Assembly (NCBI GenBank): GCA_903953145.1
Contig: CAJBIL010000571.1
Location: 1-5,070 of the forward strand
From: an uncultured beta proteobacterium
GTDB taxonomy: Bacteria > Pseudomonadota > Gammaproteobacteria > Burkholderiales > Rhodocyclaceae
Length of the DNA: 5,070 nt
Direction: 5' to 3'
Of this stretch, positions 1-5,070 are shown piece by piece. The first letter of the stretch is position 1; every line of letters begins with the position of its first letter. Made by a program: the position numbers and the translations under genes. The notes beneath the pieces were generated by a model, which did not search any database, was not told the origin of the DNA, and was given only the letters and a program-made list of their open reading frames with translations.

Positions 1-355
1 CATCAACCAGCTTCTGGGCAACGATGGTGCCCTGCTTCGGGTCGGCCTGATCATCCTCGGCGAGCAGTTCGAACTTGATTTTGGCGCCGCCAATTTCAAG
101 GTTCTGCGCATTCAACTCATCGATGGCCATACGTGCGCCGTTTTCATTGTCTTTACCGAGGTGCGCCTGCGGGCCGGTGAGCGGCGCAACGTGGCCGAGT
201 TTGACCATGACTTCCGGCTTCGGCGGCGGCACTGGTGCGGCAACGGGCGCCGGAGCCACAACCGGCGGCTTGGGTTCTTCCTTCTGGCCGCAACCGGACA
301 GGGCGAAAGCGGCAGTAATGGCGAGCGTCATGCTGGAAAAACGCGAAAACTGCAT
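1..355 (-). CDS. LivK-like ABC transporter substrate-binding lipoprotein, N-terminal part (runs off left edge)
   Basis: This is the first 118 codons of a periplasmic binding protein of the branched-chain amino acid (LivK / Peripla_BP_6) type, which captures a small ligand for an ABC importer. Seen directly: a short signal sequence (residues 1-21) ends in a lipobox ALSGC with Cys22, so the protein is probably membrane-anchored through a lipidated cysteine. A Pro/Ala-rich linker follows (about 28-48). The mature fold then opens with VKLGHVAPLTGPQAHLGKD (about 51-69) and GARMAIDELNA (73-83), and continues to an AEDDQADPKQG segment (99-109); these match the usual start of this family. The ATG at 355 has GGAG seven bases upstream (+ strand 364-367) and a good promoter behind it. 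The ligand cannot be deduced, and aromatic or amide ligands are as possible as Leu/Ile/Val. No permease or ATPase gene is in view. Family call is firm; specificity is unknown. Confidence 0.9.
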   Translation of the reverse strand, partial: MQFSRFSSMTLAITAAFALSGCGQKEEPKPPVVAPAPVAAPVPPPKPEVMVKLGHVAPLTGPQAHLGKDNENGARMAIDELNAQNLEIGGAKIKFELLAEDDQADPKQGTIVAQKLVD

Positions 356-447
356 GGTTTTATCTCCGGGGACAGTGGGCATCAAGGATGTGAAGAATTC
401 GCGGGGAGAATTCAAAAGAGCGAAACAAACGAAACGAATGACCGCTG

Positions 448-476
448 ATTCTGCGGAGGCACTGCCCCCTTGTCAA
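448..476 (-). promoter_or_regulatory. Sigma-70-type promoter of the LivK-like gene
   Basis: On the minus strand a perfect -35 box TTGACA (+ strand 471-476) is followed, after exactly 17 bases, by CAGAAT (448-453), which matches four of six positions of the -10 consensus. Transcription would start near 440, leaving an untranslated leader of roughly 85 bases before the ATG at 355. The -35 box begins 11 bases past the cytochrome terminator, so the LivK-like gene is probably transcribed on its own. The leader contains two GAATTC hexamers (395-400 and 408-413) that could pair into a small hairpin; no regulator site is recognised. Confidence 0.6.
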
Positions 477-487
477 TCAAAACCAGC

Positions 488-522
488 CAATAAAAAACCG
501 GCACAAAGCCGGTTTTTTATTG
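488..522 (-). terminator. Rho-independent terminator after the cytochrome c gene
   Basis: The two arms, 488-502 and 508-522, are perfect 15-bp inverted complements around a five-base loop (ACAAA). The inner part is a CCGGC/GCCGG core and the outer part is an A6/T6 run. On the minus strand the hairpin begins 11 bases after the cytochrome stop codon, and its second arm supplies the U tract. The A run on the other arm means it could also stop plus-strand transcription, but no plus-strand gene is supported here. Confidence 0.92.
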
Positions 523-533
523 CGGGTCAGCGA

Positions 534-839
534 TTACTTCAGGCTGAGAATCCACTTGACCAGCTTGGTTGCCTCTTCCGGCTTGACCGAAGCATTCGGC
601 GGCATCGGCACTTCACCCCAGGAACCCTTGCCACCCTTGATGATTTTGGCGGCCAGCATGGCCTCATCCTTGGCGGTGTACTTCTTGGCGACATCCTTGT
701 AGGACGGGCCAACCACTTTTTTGTCAACGTTGTGGCAAGCCAGACAGTTTTTGGCTTTGGCCAGAGCCTCATCCGCCTGCACAGCACCGGCAGACAGGAT
801 GCCGGCAACTGCCAGCAGGGATACGTAGATTGCTTTCAT
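534..839 (-). CDS. Small periplasmic class I cytochrome c (c551/c552 type)
   Basis: This is a monohaem electron carrier of the Pseudomonas c551 / Nitrosomonas c552 kind, moving electrons between periplasmic or membrane oxidoreductases and terminal reductases or oxidases. The 101-residue precursor begins with MKAIYVSLLAVAGILSAGAVQA, a typical Sec signal peptide likely cut after Ala22, leaving a mature protein of 79 residues, about the usual size. The haem attachment motif is CLACH (Cys32, Cys35, His36). VGPSYKDVA (43-51) and the MPPN segment with the axial ligand Met79 follow the family pattern, and the protein ends in a C-terminal helix (KLVKWILSLK). The ATG at 839 is preceded by GGAG with seven bases of spacing (+ strand 847-850), and a strong terminator lies just downstream, so the gene is probably monocistronic. 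The redox partner is not evident: no nitrite reductase, oxidase or cytochrome-maturation gene is in the window. Confidence 0.95.
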   Translation of the reverse strand: MKAIYVSLLAVAGILSAGAVQADEALAKAKNCLACHNVDKKVVGPSYKDVAKKYTAKDEAMLAAKIIKGGKGSWGEVPMPPNASVKPEEATKLVKWILSLK

Positions 840-880
840 GCTCTCGCTCCGTTCATTAAATTAGGATTTACAGCGCTTCG

Positions 881-909
881 ATCTTATTTCACTTTGCCCG
901 GCTTGGAAA
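881..909 (-). promoter_or_regulatory. Possible promoter of the cytochrome c gene
   Basis: The minus strand reads TTTCCA (+ strand 904-909), then 17 bases, then TAAGAT (881-886). Each box matches four of six consensus positions and the spacing is ideal. This would give a leader of about 35 bases before the ATG at 839. Other weak pairs exist further upstream, for example TTGAAG with TAAAAC near 990-1020, so the choice is tentative. No clear FNR-type dyad was found. Confidence 0.35.
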
Positions 910-1167
910 GCCTATTGAGGCGGCTTCCTGATTGCAGCCCGGGGGTGCTTGCTTAACGTTTCCGGGAGGCGACACGTTGACCGCGCCTTGAATTCAGTTT
1001 TATGTTGGCAAAGGGTGGCTTCAAGTTTTCCAAAGCCCACGAGAATTAACATCAAACGCACATAGTTGTCGGTATCTTGTAATCAATAAAAGGCGCTTCC
1101 GATTTCACTGCCCTGCCCACTTCACTGATGCAATGCGACATGAACGGAAGACGGCAAGAATAATTAG

Positions 1168-1184
1168 CAGCCAAAACTTGGCTG
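1168..1184. terminator. Short hairpin downstream of the nucleotidyltransferase gene
   Basis: Arms CAGCCAA (1168-1174) and TTGGCTG (1178-1184) pair perfectly around a three-base loop, and can be extended by two weaker pairs. The hairpin starts about 40 bases past the stop codon of the minus-strand nucleotidyltransferase gene. On that strand the following bases are only moderately T-rich. On the plus strand a better T-rich run follows (1185-1197), although no plus-strand gene precedes it. It may act as a weak or two-way terminator. Confidence 0.45.
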
Positions 1185-1225
1185 TTTCCTTCTTTTACGC
1201 AATGCTGTGGTGGCTGATTTTTCGG

Positions 1226-2206
1226 TTAAGTGTGCGAGATCGCCACCCGAAGATGTGGCAAATACGCGTCAATAAGCGCATCGACCACCTCTGCCTGCCG
1301 CACATCTCTTGATCGCTTTAATGGATCACGATCAGGCTGTTCTGAAATCCAACGTTTGAACTGGCTAAATACAACGGGAGAAATAGTGTTCATACGAGCC
1401 ATATGGCCAGAGGTTGAAACAATCACGCTGGAGAAGCGTGGTGCACTCAATAAAACGCCCGCATTTCGGGCTTGCGTAACCCAGAAGTCATCTTCAGCGT
1501 CAGATAGTCGTACCGGGTGAGGGTCATTTCCTTCGACTTCTCGCCGGATAATATCGACCTCGAAGCCTTTACTGTTTGTGGCGGTGTACTTCTGATCGGC
1601 TCTAATTGCAAAAGTAGGGTCCACTTTTTGCAGCAGACCAATCATGGACGATCCTTGCAGTTTCATGTCACTGACAAACTGAACTCGTTTCCGGGTATCC
1701 CATAACAAATCAACATCCCTTGTTTCCATCGCGGATGAATCCATGATGCGAACGCCGGCTGCTGTCTCGTACGCATACAGTGCGTGTGTTCCCACGACGG
1801 TAAAATAGTCAGCCATTCCGGCTGTGGCAAGGGTGTTAAGAATGTCGACCACAATAGCGGGCGTGCGGCCTACATAAAGTGCACGATTAAGTCTTTGATT
1901 CAGCCGCACCCTGTTACGCAAGTCCGTTTCGCGTTGCTCTACTGTGCTCTTTCTGGCAAAGAAACTGTCATAGATTGCTTCCGTTTCTGAAGTCCTTGGC
2001 CCAAGGCTTTTTTGCGTGTTAGAGGTCGATGTTCGGATCAGGTAATCTGTTTGCGCTGTACGCTTCCAATACATGCCACCACGCACTTCTTTTGCTGCTT
2101 TCCGCGCATCCTCCCACGCCTGAAACGTGCTTTTCGCGTCAATGTACTGACGTTTTGCCCCGTCATCGAGTTCTATGACATCAAGCGATTTCGGTATCTT
2201 TTCCAT
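1226..2206 (-). CDS. Nucleotidyltransferase-fold protein, GSU2403 / NTP_transf_8 (PF12281) type
   Basis: A 326-residue protein recalled as the GSU2403-type nucleotidyltransferase fold family, whose biological role is not established. Residue numbers count from the ATG at 2206. The N-terminal part (1-115) holds the family-like stretch GGMYWKRT...DYLIRTS...QKSLGPRTSETEAIYDSF (43-82). The core has VVGTHALYAYE (137-147), in the place of the fold's Gly-Gly/Ser motif. An acidic pair follows in TRDVDLLWD (Asp164, Asp166), with a third acidic residue in FEVDIIRRE (Asp218). The usual metal-binding triad therefore seems intact. The C-terminus has APRFSSVIV (255-263) and PDRDPLKRSRD (291-301), and ends near LPHL. 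An in-frame TTG at 2242 would add 12 residues, but it overlaps the promoter, so the ATG is preferred. Base composition is more A+T-rich than ilvD (29 G+C of 60 at 1801-1860; 38 of 60 at 3241-3300), suggesting acquisition. No partner gene is adjacent. The substrate is unknown; a toxin or defence role is only a guess. Confidence 0.85.
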   Translation of the reverse strand: MEKIPKSLDVIELDDGAKRQYIDAKSTFQAWEDARKAAKEVRGGMYWKRTAQTDYLIRTSTSNTQKSLGPRTSETEAIYDSFFARKSTVEQRETDLRNRVRLNQRLNRALYVGRTPAIVVDILNTLATAGMADYFTVVGTHALYAYETAAGVRIMDSSAMETRDVDLLWDTRKRVQFVSDMKLQGSSMIGLLQKVDPTFAIRADQKYTATNSKGFEVDIIRREVEGNDPHPVRLSDAEDDFWVTQARNAGVLLSAPRFSSVIVSTSGHMARMNTISPVVFSQFKRWISEQPDRDPLKRSRDVRQAEVVDALIDAYLPHLRVAISHT

Positions 2207-2215
2207 AAGAGCAAA

Positions 2216-2242
2216 ATTATACGGAATAAACAATGTCGTCAA
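2216..2242 (-). promoter_or_regulatory. Promoter of the nucleotidyltransferase gene, probably giving a leaderless mRNA
   Basis: The minus strand carries a perfect -10 box TATAAT (+ strand 2216-2221). Upstream lies TTGACG (2237-2242) with a short 15-base spacer; shifting the -35 to TATTGA gives 17 bases. Only nine bases separate the -10 box from the ATG at 2206, so transcription should start at or within a few bases of the start codon. No Shine-Dalgarno sequence is visible before this ATG, which agrees with leaderless translation and argues against the upstream TTG as the start. Confidence 0.6.
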
Positions 2243-2448
2243 TAGGTTAGATTTTTATATTGGCGCCATTTCGGGTGCAAAGACAGGGATAGAGGCTATA
2301 CCGATATGCCAGTTGTACAGCCATGGCGCGTTTTAGTGTGCATGCTTGCTTCTTGTGTTCAGTTGATGTTCAGTAGCAGCATCAGATTGGGGTGAGTTCT
2401 CTCGGCTTAGACTGTGCAGGAAGAGCCGATCACTGGGGGTGACTTTGG

Positions 2449-2620
2449 CCATCGCCGCAGGAGGCCATCGCGGCCGTGCAACAACTTCGCCAGCCCATCA
2501 AAAAGCCGTAGCGATCGTCATCTCAAACAGCTCGCTGCCCTGCAAGCCGCACCAGATGGCGTTCTACGCATAGCACTGCCTGAAGACTGGCGTATTCATT
2601 GGCCTGGCGGCAAGTTGTGA
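2449..2620 (+). pseudogene. Possible decayed coding remnant, unrecognised
   Basis: Two plus-strand frames look protein-like one after the other. Frame one (2449-2511) reads PSPQEAIAAVQQLRQPIKKP and then stops at TAG. A second frame, open from 2414, reads LKQLAALQAAPDGVLRIALP then EDWRIHWPGGKL, and stops at TGA (2618-2620). The first 30 or so residues of that second frame (Arg/Ser/Pro-rich) look unlike a protein, so a frameshift joining the two would give a more natural sequence. I do not recognise the family. The terminator hairpin at 2636-2666 would lie correctly for a plus-strand gene ending here. It may equally be chance open frame in moderately G+C-rich DNA. Confidence 0.22.
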
Positions 2621-2633
2621 TCGTAGAACGCCA
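2557..2633. repeat. Perfect 12-bp inverted repeat with 53-base spacer
   Basis: TGGCGTTCTACG at 2557-2568 and its exact reverse complement CGTAGAACGCCA at 2622-2633 enclose 53 bases. The right arm ends two bases before the ilvD terminator hairpin, so a minus-strand read-through transcript could fold into two consecutive stems. It could be the remains of a small mobile element, an RNA structure or chance; no target-site duplication was found. Confidence 0.5.
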
Positions 2634-2635
2634 AT

Positions 2636-2666
2636 CCATAAGCCCCGCAGGCGAAGGGGCTTATGG
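2636..2666 (-). terminator. Hairpin terminator after ilvD
   Basis: Arms CCATAAGCCCC (2636-2646) and GGGGCTTATGG (2656-2666) form a perfect 11-bp stem with a nine-base loop, starting 25 bases past the ilvD stop codon. The trailing sequence on the minus strand (ATTGGCGTTC) has only a poor T tract, so it may be a weak intrinsic terminator or an mRNA-stabilising stem. The symmetric stem could also serve plus-strand transcription. Confidence 0.6.
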
Positions 2667-2691
2667 CGCCAAGTGCCTTTGGGGGTGGGTG

Positions 2692-4551
2692 TCAACGCTT
2701 CTTCAGCTGATCCAGATTGCGTACTGCGCCGGTGGCGGCCGACGTGGTCATCAGCGCGTAAGCCTGCAAGGCGGTTGAAACGAGGCGCTGGCGTTCGGCA
2801 ATCGGCTGCCAGCCCTGCTCGCCTTTGGCATCCATCGCGGCCCGGCGCGTTGCCAGCACCGCGTCGGAAACGGCCAGATGAATGCGTCGTTGCGGAATGT
2901 CGATTTCAATCGAGTCACCTTCTTCGACCAGGCCAATGGCCCCGCCCTGCGCTGCTTCCGGCGAGGCGTGACCAATCGACAGGCCGGAGGTGCCGCCGGA
3001 AAAACGGCCGTCGGTGAGCAATGCGCAGGCTTTACCCAGCCCTTTGGATTTCAGGTAGGAAGTCGGATACAGCATTTCCTGCATGCCGGGGCCGCCTTTC
3101 GGGCCTTCGTAGCGGATCACCACGACATCGCCGGCCTGCACGGTATCGCCGAGAATGGCCTCGACTGCGGCATCCTGGCTCTCAAAAACACGCGCCTTGC
3201 CGGTGAACTTCCAGATGCTTTCATCAACGCCGGCCGTCTTGACGATGCAGCCATCGACCGCGATATTGCCGTAGAGCACAGCGAGGCCGCCTTCCTGCGA
3301 GTAGGCGTTGGCCTTGTCGCGGATGCAGCCGTGCGTGCGGTCGAGGTCGAGTTCATTGAAGCGACGATCCTGCGAAAAGGCGGTTTGCGTCGGTACACCG
3401 CCGGGTGCGGCTTTGTAGAATTTCGATACCTTGAGGTCGTGTGCATGAGTCGCGTCCCAGACCGACAGGGCGTCGCCCAGGGTTTTGGCGTGCACCGTCG
3501 GCACTTTGGTGTGCAGCAGCCCGGCGCGATCCAGCTCGCCGAGAATGCCGAAAATACCGCCGGCACGATGCACGTCCTCAATGTGATACTTGTCGGTCAT
3601 CGGCGCCACTTTGCACAAGCACGGCACCTTGCGCGAGATGCGGTCAATGTCGGCCATCGTGAAGTTAACGCCGGCTTCCTGCGCCGCAGCGAGGATGTGC
3701 AGCACGGTGTTGGTCGAGCCGCCCATCGCCACATCAAGTGCCATCGCGTTTTCAAAGGCGGAAAACGAGCCGATAGCGCGCGGCAACACCGACGCGTCGT
3801 CGTGCTCGTAATAGCGCTTGCACAGCTCGACAATCTGCCGACCCGCCTTGAGGAACAGCTCCTTGCGGTCGGCGTGCGTGGCAAGCATGGTGCCGTTACC
3901 CGGCAGCGAAAACCCCAGCGCTTCGGTCAGGCAATTCATCGAGTTGGCGGTGAACATGCCGGAACACGAACCACAAGTCGGGCAGGCGGAACGCTCGATC
4001 TCATCGAGATCGGCCTGCGACACGCTGCTATCGGCGGCCTTGACCATGGCATCGACAAGATCAAGGTGGATGATCTGCCCGCTTGACGTCTTCACCTTGC
4101 CGGCTTCCATCGGCCCACCGGAAACGAAGATGGTCGGGATATTGACGCGCATCGCCGCCATCAACATACCCGGCGTGATTTTGTCGCAGTTGGAGATGCA
4201 CACCATGGCATCGGCACAGTGGGCATTGACCATGTACTCGACCGAATCGGCGATCAGATCACGCGAGGGCAGCGAGTAAAGCATGCCGTCGTGCCCCATG
4301 GCGATCCCGTCATCGACGGCGATGGTGTTGAATTCCTTGGCGACACCACCCGCCGCTTCAATCTCGCGCGCCACCAGTTGCCCCATGTCTTTGAGGTGCA
4401 CATGGCCGGGAACGAACTGGGTAAAGGAGTTCACCACGGCAATAATCGGCTTGCCGAAATCACCATCCTTCATGCCGGTCGCGCGCCACAAGGAGCGGGC
4501 GCCCGCCATGTTACGGCCGTGGGTCGAGGTGCGGGAACGATAGTGGGGCAT
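2692..4551 (-). CDS. ilvD: Dihydroxy-acid dehydratase
   Basis: This cytoplasmic iron-sulfur enzyme removes water from 2,3-dihydroxy-isovalerate and 2,3-dihydroxy-3-methylvalerate, giving the 2-keto acids for valine, leucine and isoleucine (and pantothenate) synthesis. The product has 619 residues, close to the 616 of E. coli IlvD, with strong identity along its length. Visible landmarks: HGRNMAGAR (11-19), AVDDGIAMGH with metal-binding Asp81 (78-87), NCDKITPGM with cluster Cys122 and the Lys124 expected to be carboxylated, ACPTCGSCSGMFTANSMNCL (189-208) with the second cluster cysteine (Cys196), YEGPKGGPGMQEMLYPTS with Glu492, and TDGRFSGGTSGLS with Ser518. An in-frame TTG at 4569 would add six residues, but the ATG at 4551 has GGAG seven bases upstream and gives the family N-terminus MPHYRS. 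The gene stands alone, without ilvBN or ilvC. No leader-peptide attenuator was seen. Confidence 0.98.
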   Translation of the reverse strand: MPHYRSRTSTHGRNMAGARSLWRATGMKDGDFGKPIIAVVNSFTQFVPGHVHLKDMGQLVAREIEAAGGVAKEFNTIAVDDGIAMGHDGMLYSLPSRDLIADSVEYMVNAHCADAMVCISNCDKITPGMLMAAMRVNIPTIFVSGGPMEAGKVKTSSGQIIHLDLVDAMVKAADSSVSQADLDEIERSACPTCGSCSGMFTANSMNCLTEALGFSLPGNGTMLATHADRKELFLKAGRQIVELCKRYYEHDDASVLPRAIGSFSAFENAMALDVAMGGSTNTVLHILAAAQEAGVNFTMADIDRISRKVPCLCKVAPMTDKYHIEDVHRAGGIFGILGELDRAGLLHTKVPTVHAKTLGDALSVWDATHAHDLKVSKFYKAAPGGVPTQTAFSQDRRFNELDLDRTHGCIRDKANAYSQEGGLAVLYGNIAVDGCIVKTAGVDESIWKFTGKARVFESQDAAVEAILGDTVQAGDVVVIRYEGPKGGPGMQEMLYPTSYLKSKGLGKACALLTDGRFSGGTSGLSIGHASPEAAQGGAIGLVEEGDSIEIDIPQRRIHLAVSDAVLATRRAAMDAKGEQGWQPIAERQRLVSTALQAYALMTTSAATGAVRNLDQLKKR

Positions 4552-4557
4552 GGCAAA

Positions 4558-4562
4558 TCTCC
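4558..4562 (-). promoter_or_regulatory. Ribosome binding site that fixes the ilvD start
   Basis: The minus strand reads GGAGA here, with GGAG seven bases before the ATG at 4551. It supports that ATG over the upstream in-frame TTG at 4569, which lies on the far side of this site. Confidence 0.75.
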
Positions 4563-4592
4563 GAAACAATGGCGATCAAAATTGAAGGAACG

Positions 4593-4598
4593 ATTCTA
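4593..4598 (-). promoter_or_regulatory. Possible -10 box of the ilvD promoter
   Basis: TAGAAT on the minus strand matches five of six -10 consensus positions and would give a leader of about 35 bases. No good -35 box sits 16-18 bases upstream, so an activator may be needed or the true promoter lies elsewhere. The 161-base gap after the apbE-like gene makes an independent ilvD promoter likely. Confidence 0.35.
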
Positions 4599-4691
4599 CC
4601 GAAATTGGGCGGTATTGAGGTTGCGTCTGTTCGTATGCGTTTGTGTGTGTCTTTGTCTACGTCAATGCAACGCGCTGATTGGCGTAGCGGC

Positions 4692-4707
4692 CATGGGAGC
4701 ACCCATG
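4692..4707. terminator. Short hairpin just after the apbE-like gene
   Basis: Arms CATGGG (4692-4697) and CCCATG (4702-4707) pair around a four-base loop, five bases past the stop codon on the minus strand. There is no T tract on that strand, so it is at best a weak terminator; a 6-bp stem may also occur by chance. Confidence 0.25.
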
Positions 4708-4712
4708 TTTGC

Positions 4713-5070
4713 TCATGACCCGGGCACCTGGCTTACCGGCATGATTTCCAGCGCTTTCGGCTGCCCGCCAATGTATTCCAGCCGCCGGTGCAGCGCGGCG
4801 CTGACCTGCACGCGCCCTTCGGCATCGACGCGTAACACCTGATCAACCGCCAGCGCCTGCGCAAAGCGTGGCCAGTCGGCGCCGGCGATGAAGAGGGGTT
4901 TGGAGGCTGCATCGGAGAGCGTGCCGGCTGCGACACGCGGAGTGATGAGGACGGTGAGCGATTGCGTGTGCATGACCGGTGCGCCGCTGCGCGGGTCGAG
5001 CAAGTGGCAGTAGCGTAGGCCATCAAACTCGAATTACCGCTGGTAATCGCCCGAGGTGCCGATCGCCTCG
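4713..5070 (-). pseudogene. ApbE-like FAD:protein FMN transferase, C-terminal part with an in-frame stop (partial, enters from right edge)
   Basis: ApbE-family proteins attach FMN from FAD to threonine residues of partner flavoproteins (NqrB/C, RnfG/D and relatives) in the periplasm. The frame reads EAIGTSGDYQR, then TAA (+ strand 5034-5036), then FEFDGLRYCHLLDPRSGAP and 87 more residues to a TGA at 4713-4715. Family members usually read SGDYxRYFExDGxRYCHILDPRTG, so the stop stands exactly where a Tyr or Phe codon belongs; one base change from TAC or TAT explains it. The frame is otherwise continuous, with QSLTVLI, SDAASKPLFIAG and RRLEYIGG as expected for the C-terminal part. If real, the stop removes the DPRSG region and the metal-binding loop, so the product should be inactive. 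In that loop the position usually Thr (four after the metal-binding Asp) is Lys, which may mark a divergent subgroup. A sequencing error is an alternative. The 5' part is outside the window. Confidence 0.8.

Larger units (their letters stand above)
840..1225. other. Intergenic region upstream of the cytochrome c gene
   Basis: This 386-base stretch lies between the cytochrome start codon and the nucleotidyltransferase stop codon. No convincing gene is seen on either strand. It holds the probable cytochrome promoter near the left end and a short hairpin near the right end (1168-1184). The longest minus-strand open stretch found by reading past the nucleotidyltransferase stop is about 48 codons. 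It lacks a well-placed start and recognisable features, so it is not called. Confidence 0.6.
2246..2635. other. Gene-poor stretch between the nucleotidyltransferase gene and the ilvD terminator
   Basis: About 390 bases with no gene that can be named. The left part (2246-2400) shows nothing beyond promoter-flanking sequence. The right part (about 2414-2620) has plus-strand reading frames that look like decayed coding sequence, plus one 12-bp inverted repeat; both are listed separately. No tRNA, rRNA, CRISPR or recognisable insertion-sequence end was seen. Confidence 0.5.

Noticed and set aside
75..956. 293-codon plus-strand open frame
   Set aside because: It runs antisense through the LivK-like gene start, a promoter, a terminator and the whole cytochrome c gene, all well supported on the minus strand. 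Its product is low-complexity and resembles no family.
1080..1225. Small minus-strand frame of about 48 codons after the nucleotidyltransferase stop, considered as a possible antitoxin
   Set aside because: There is no well-placed start codon with a ribosome binding site, it crosses the hairpin at 1168-1184, and the product has no helix-turn-helix or other known features.
2207..2242. TTG start at 2242 for the nucleotidyltransferase gene
   Set aside because: The extra 12 codons cover the -35 and -10 boxes and have no ribosome binding site upstream; the ATG at 2206 fits better.
2260..2672. 10-bp inverted pair TTGGCGCCAT (2260-2269) and ATGGCGCCAA (2663-2672)
   Set aside because: The core GGCGCC is itself a palindrome, so only two bases on each side add information, and the match does not extend. 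This is compatible with chance.
2878..4086. 402-codon plus-strand open frame
   Set aside because: It is entirely antisense to ilvD, whose product is conserved throughout. Long antisense frames are common opposite G+C-rich genes, and the translation has no recognisable domain.
4637..4660. GT-rich short run upstream of ilvD
   Set aside because: It is only a few dinucleotide units long, with no clear repeat structure or link to a promoter element.

Overview
The window looks like a chromosomal stretch of a betaproteobacterium. The evidence is the IlvD sequence type, a small c551/c552-type periplasmic cytochrome c, a lipoprotein-type LivK-like binding protein and moderately high G+C in the core genes. 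The genus cannot be named from sequence alone. Every gene that can be supported lies on the minus strand. They do not look like one operon, because long gaps and terminator-like hairpins separate them.

In minus-strand order (right to left in + coordinates), the window starts with the C-terminal part of an ApbE-like FAD:protein FMN transferase (4713-5070). Its frame is interrupted by a TAA just before the conserved DPRSG region. Next is a complete, canonical ilvD (2692-4551) for branched-chain amino acid synthesis. A gene-poor stretch of about 450 bases follows, holding a terminator hairpin, a 12-bp inverted repeat and possible decayed coding sequence. Then comes a solitary nucleotidyltransferase-fold gene of the GSU2403 / NTP_transf_8 type (1226-2206). 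It is A+T-richer than ilvD and carries a promoter so close to its ATG that the mRNA is probably leaderless. After a 386-base gap comes a small cytochrome c (534-839) with a strong 15-bp terminator. Finally there is the N-terminus of a LivK-like substrate-binding lipoprotein (1-355, running off the left edge), with its own promoter directly behind the cytochrome terminator.

The core genes have ordinary housekeeping roles: valine/isoleucine synthesis, periplasmic electron transfer, amino-acid uptake and flavinylation. The accessory-looking part is the nucleotidyltransferase gene and the gene-poor stretch beside it (about 1168-2666). No complete new multi-gene system is visible. The best candidate for unknown biology is the lone nucleotidyltransferase. 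The broken apbE is the clearest anomaly.
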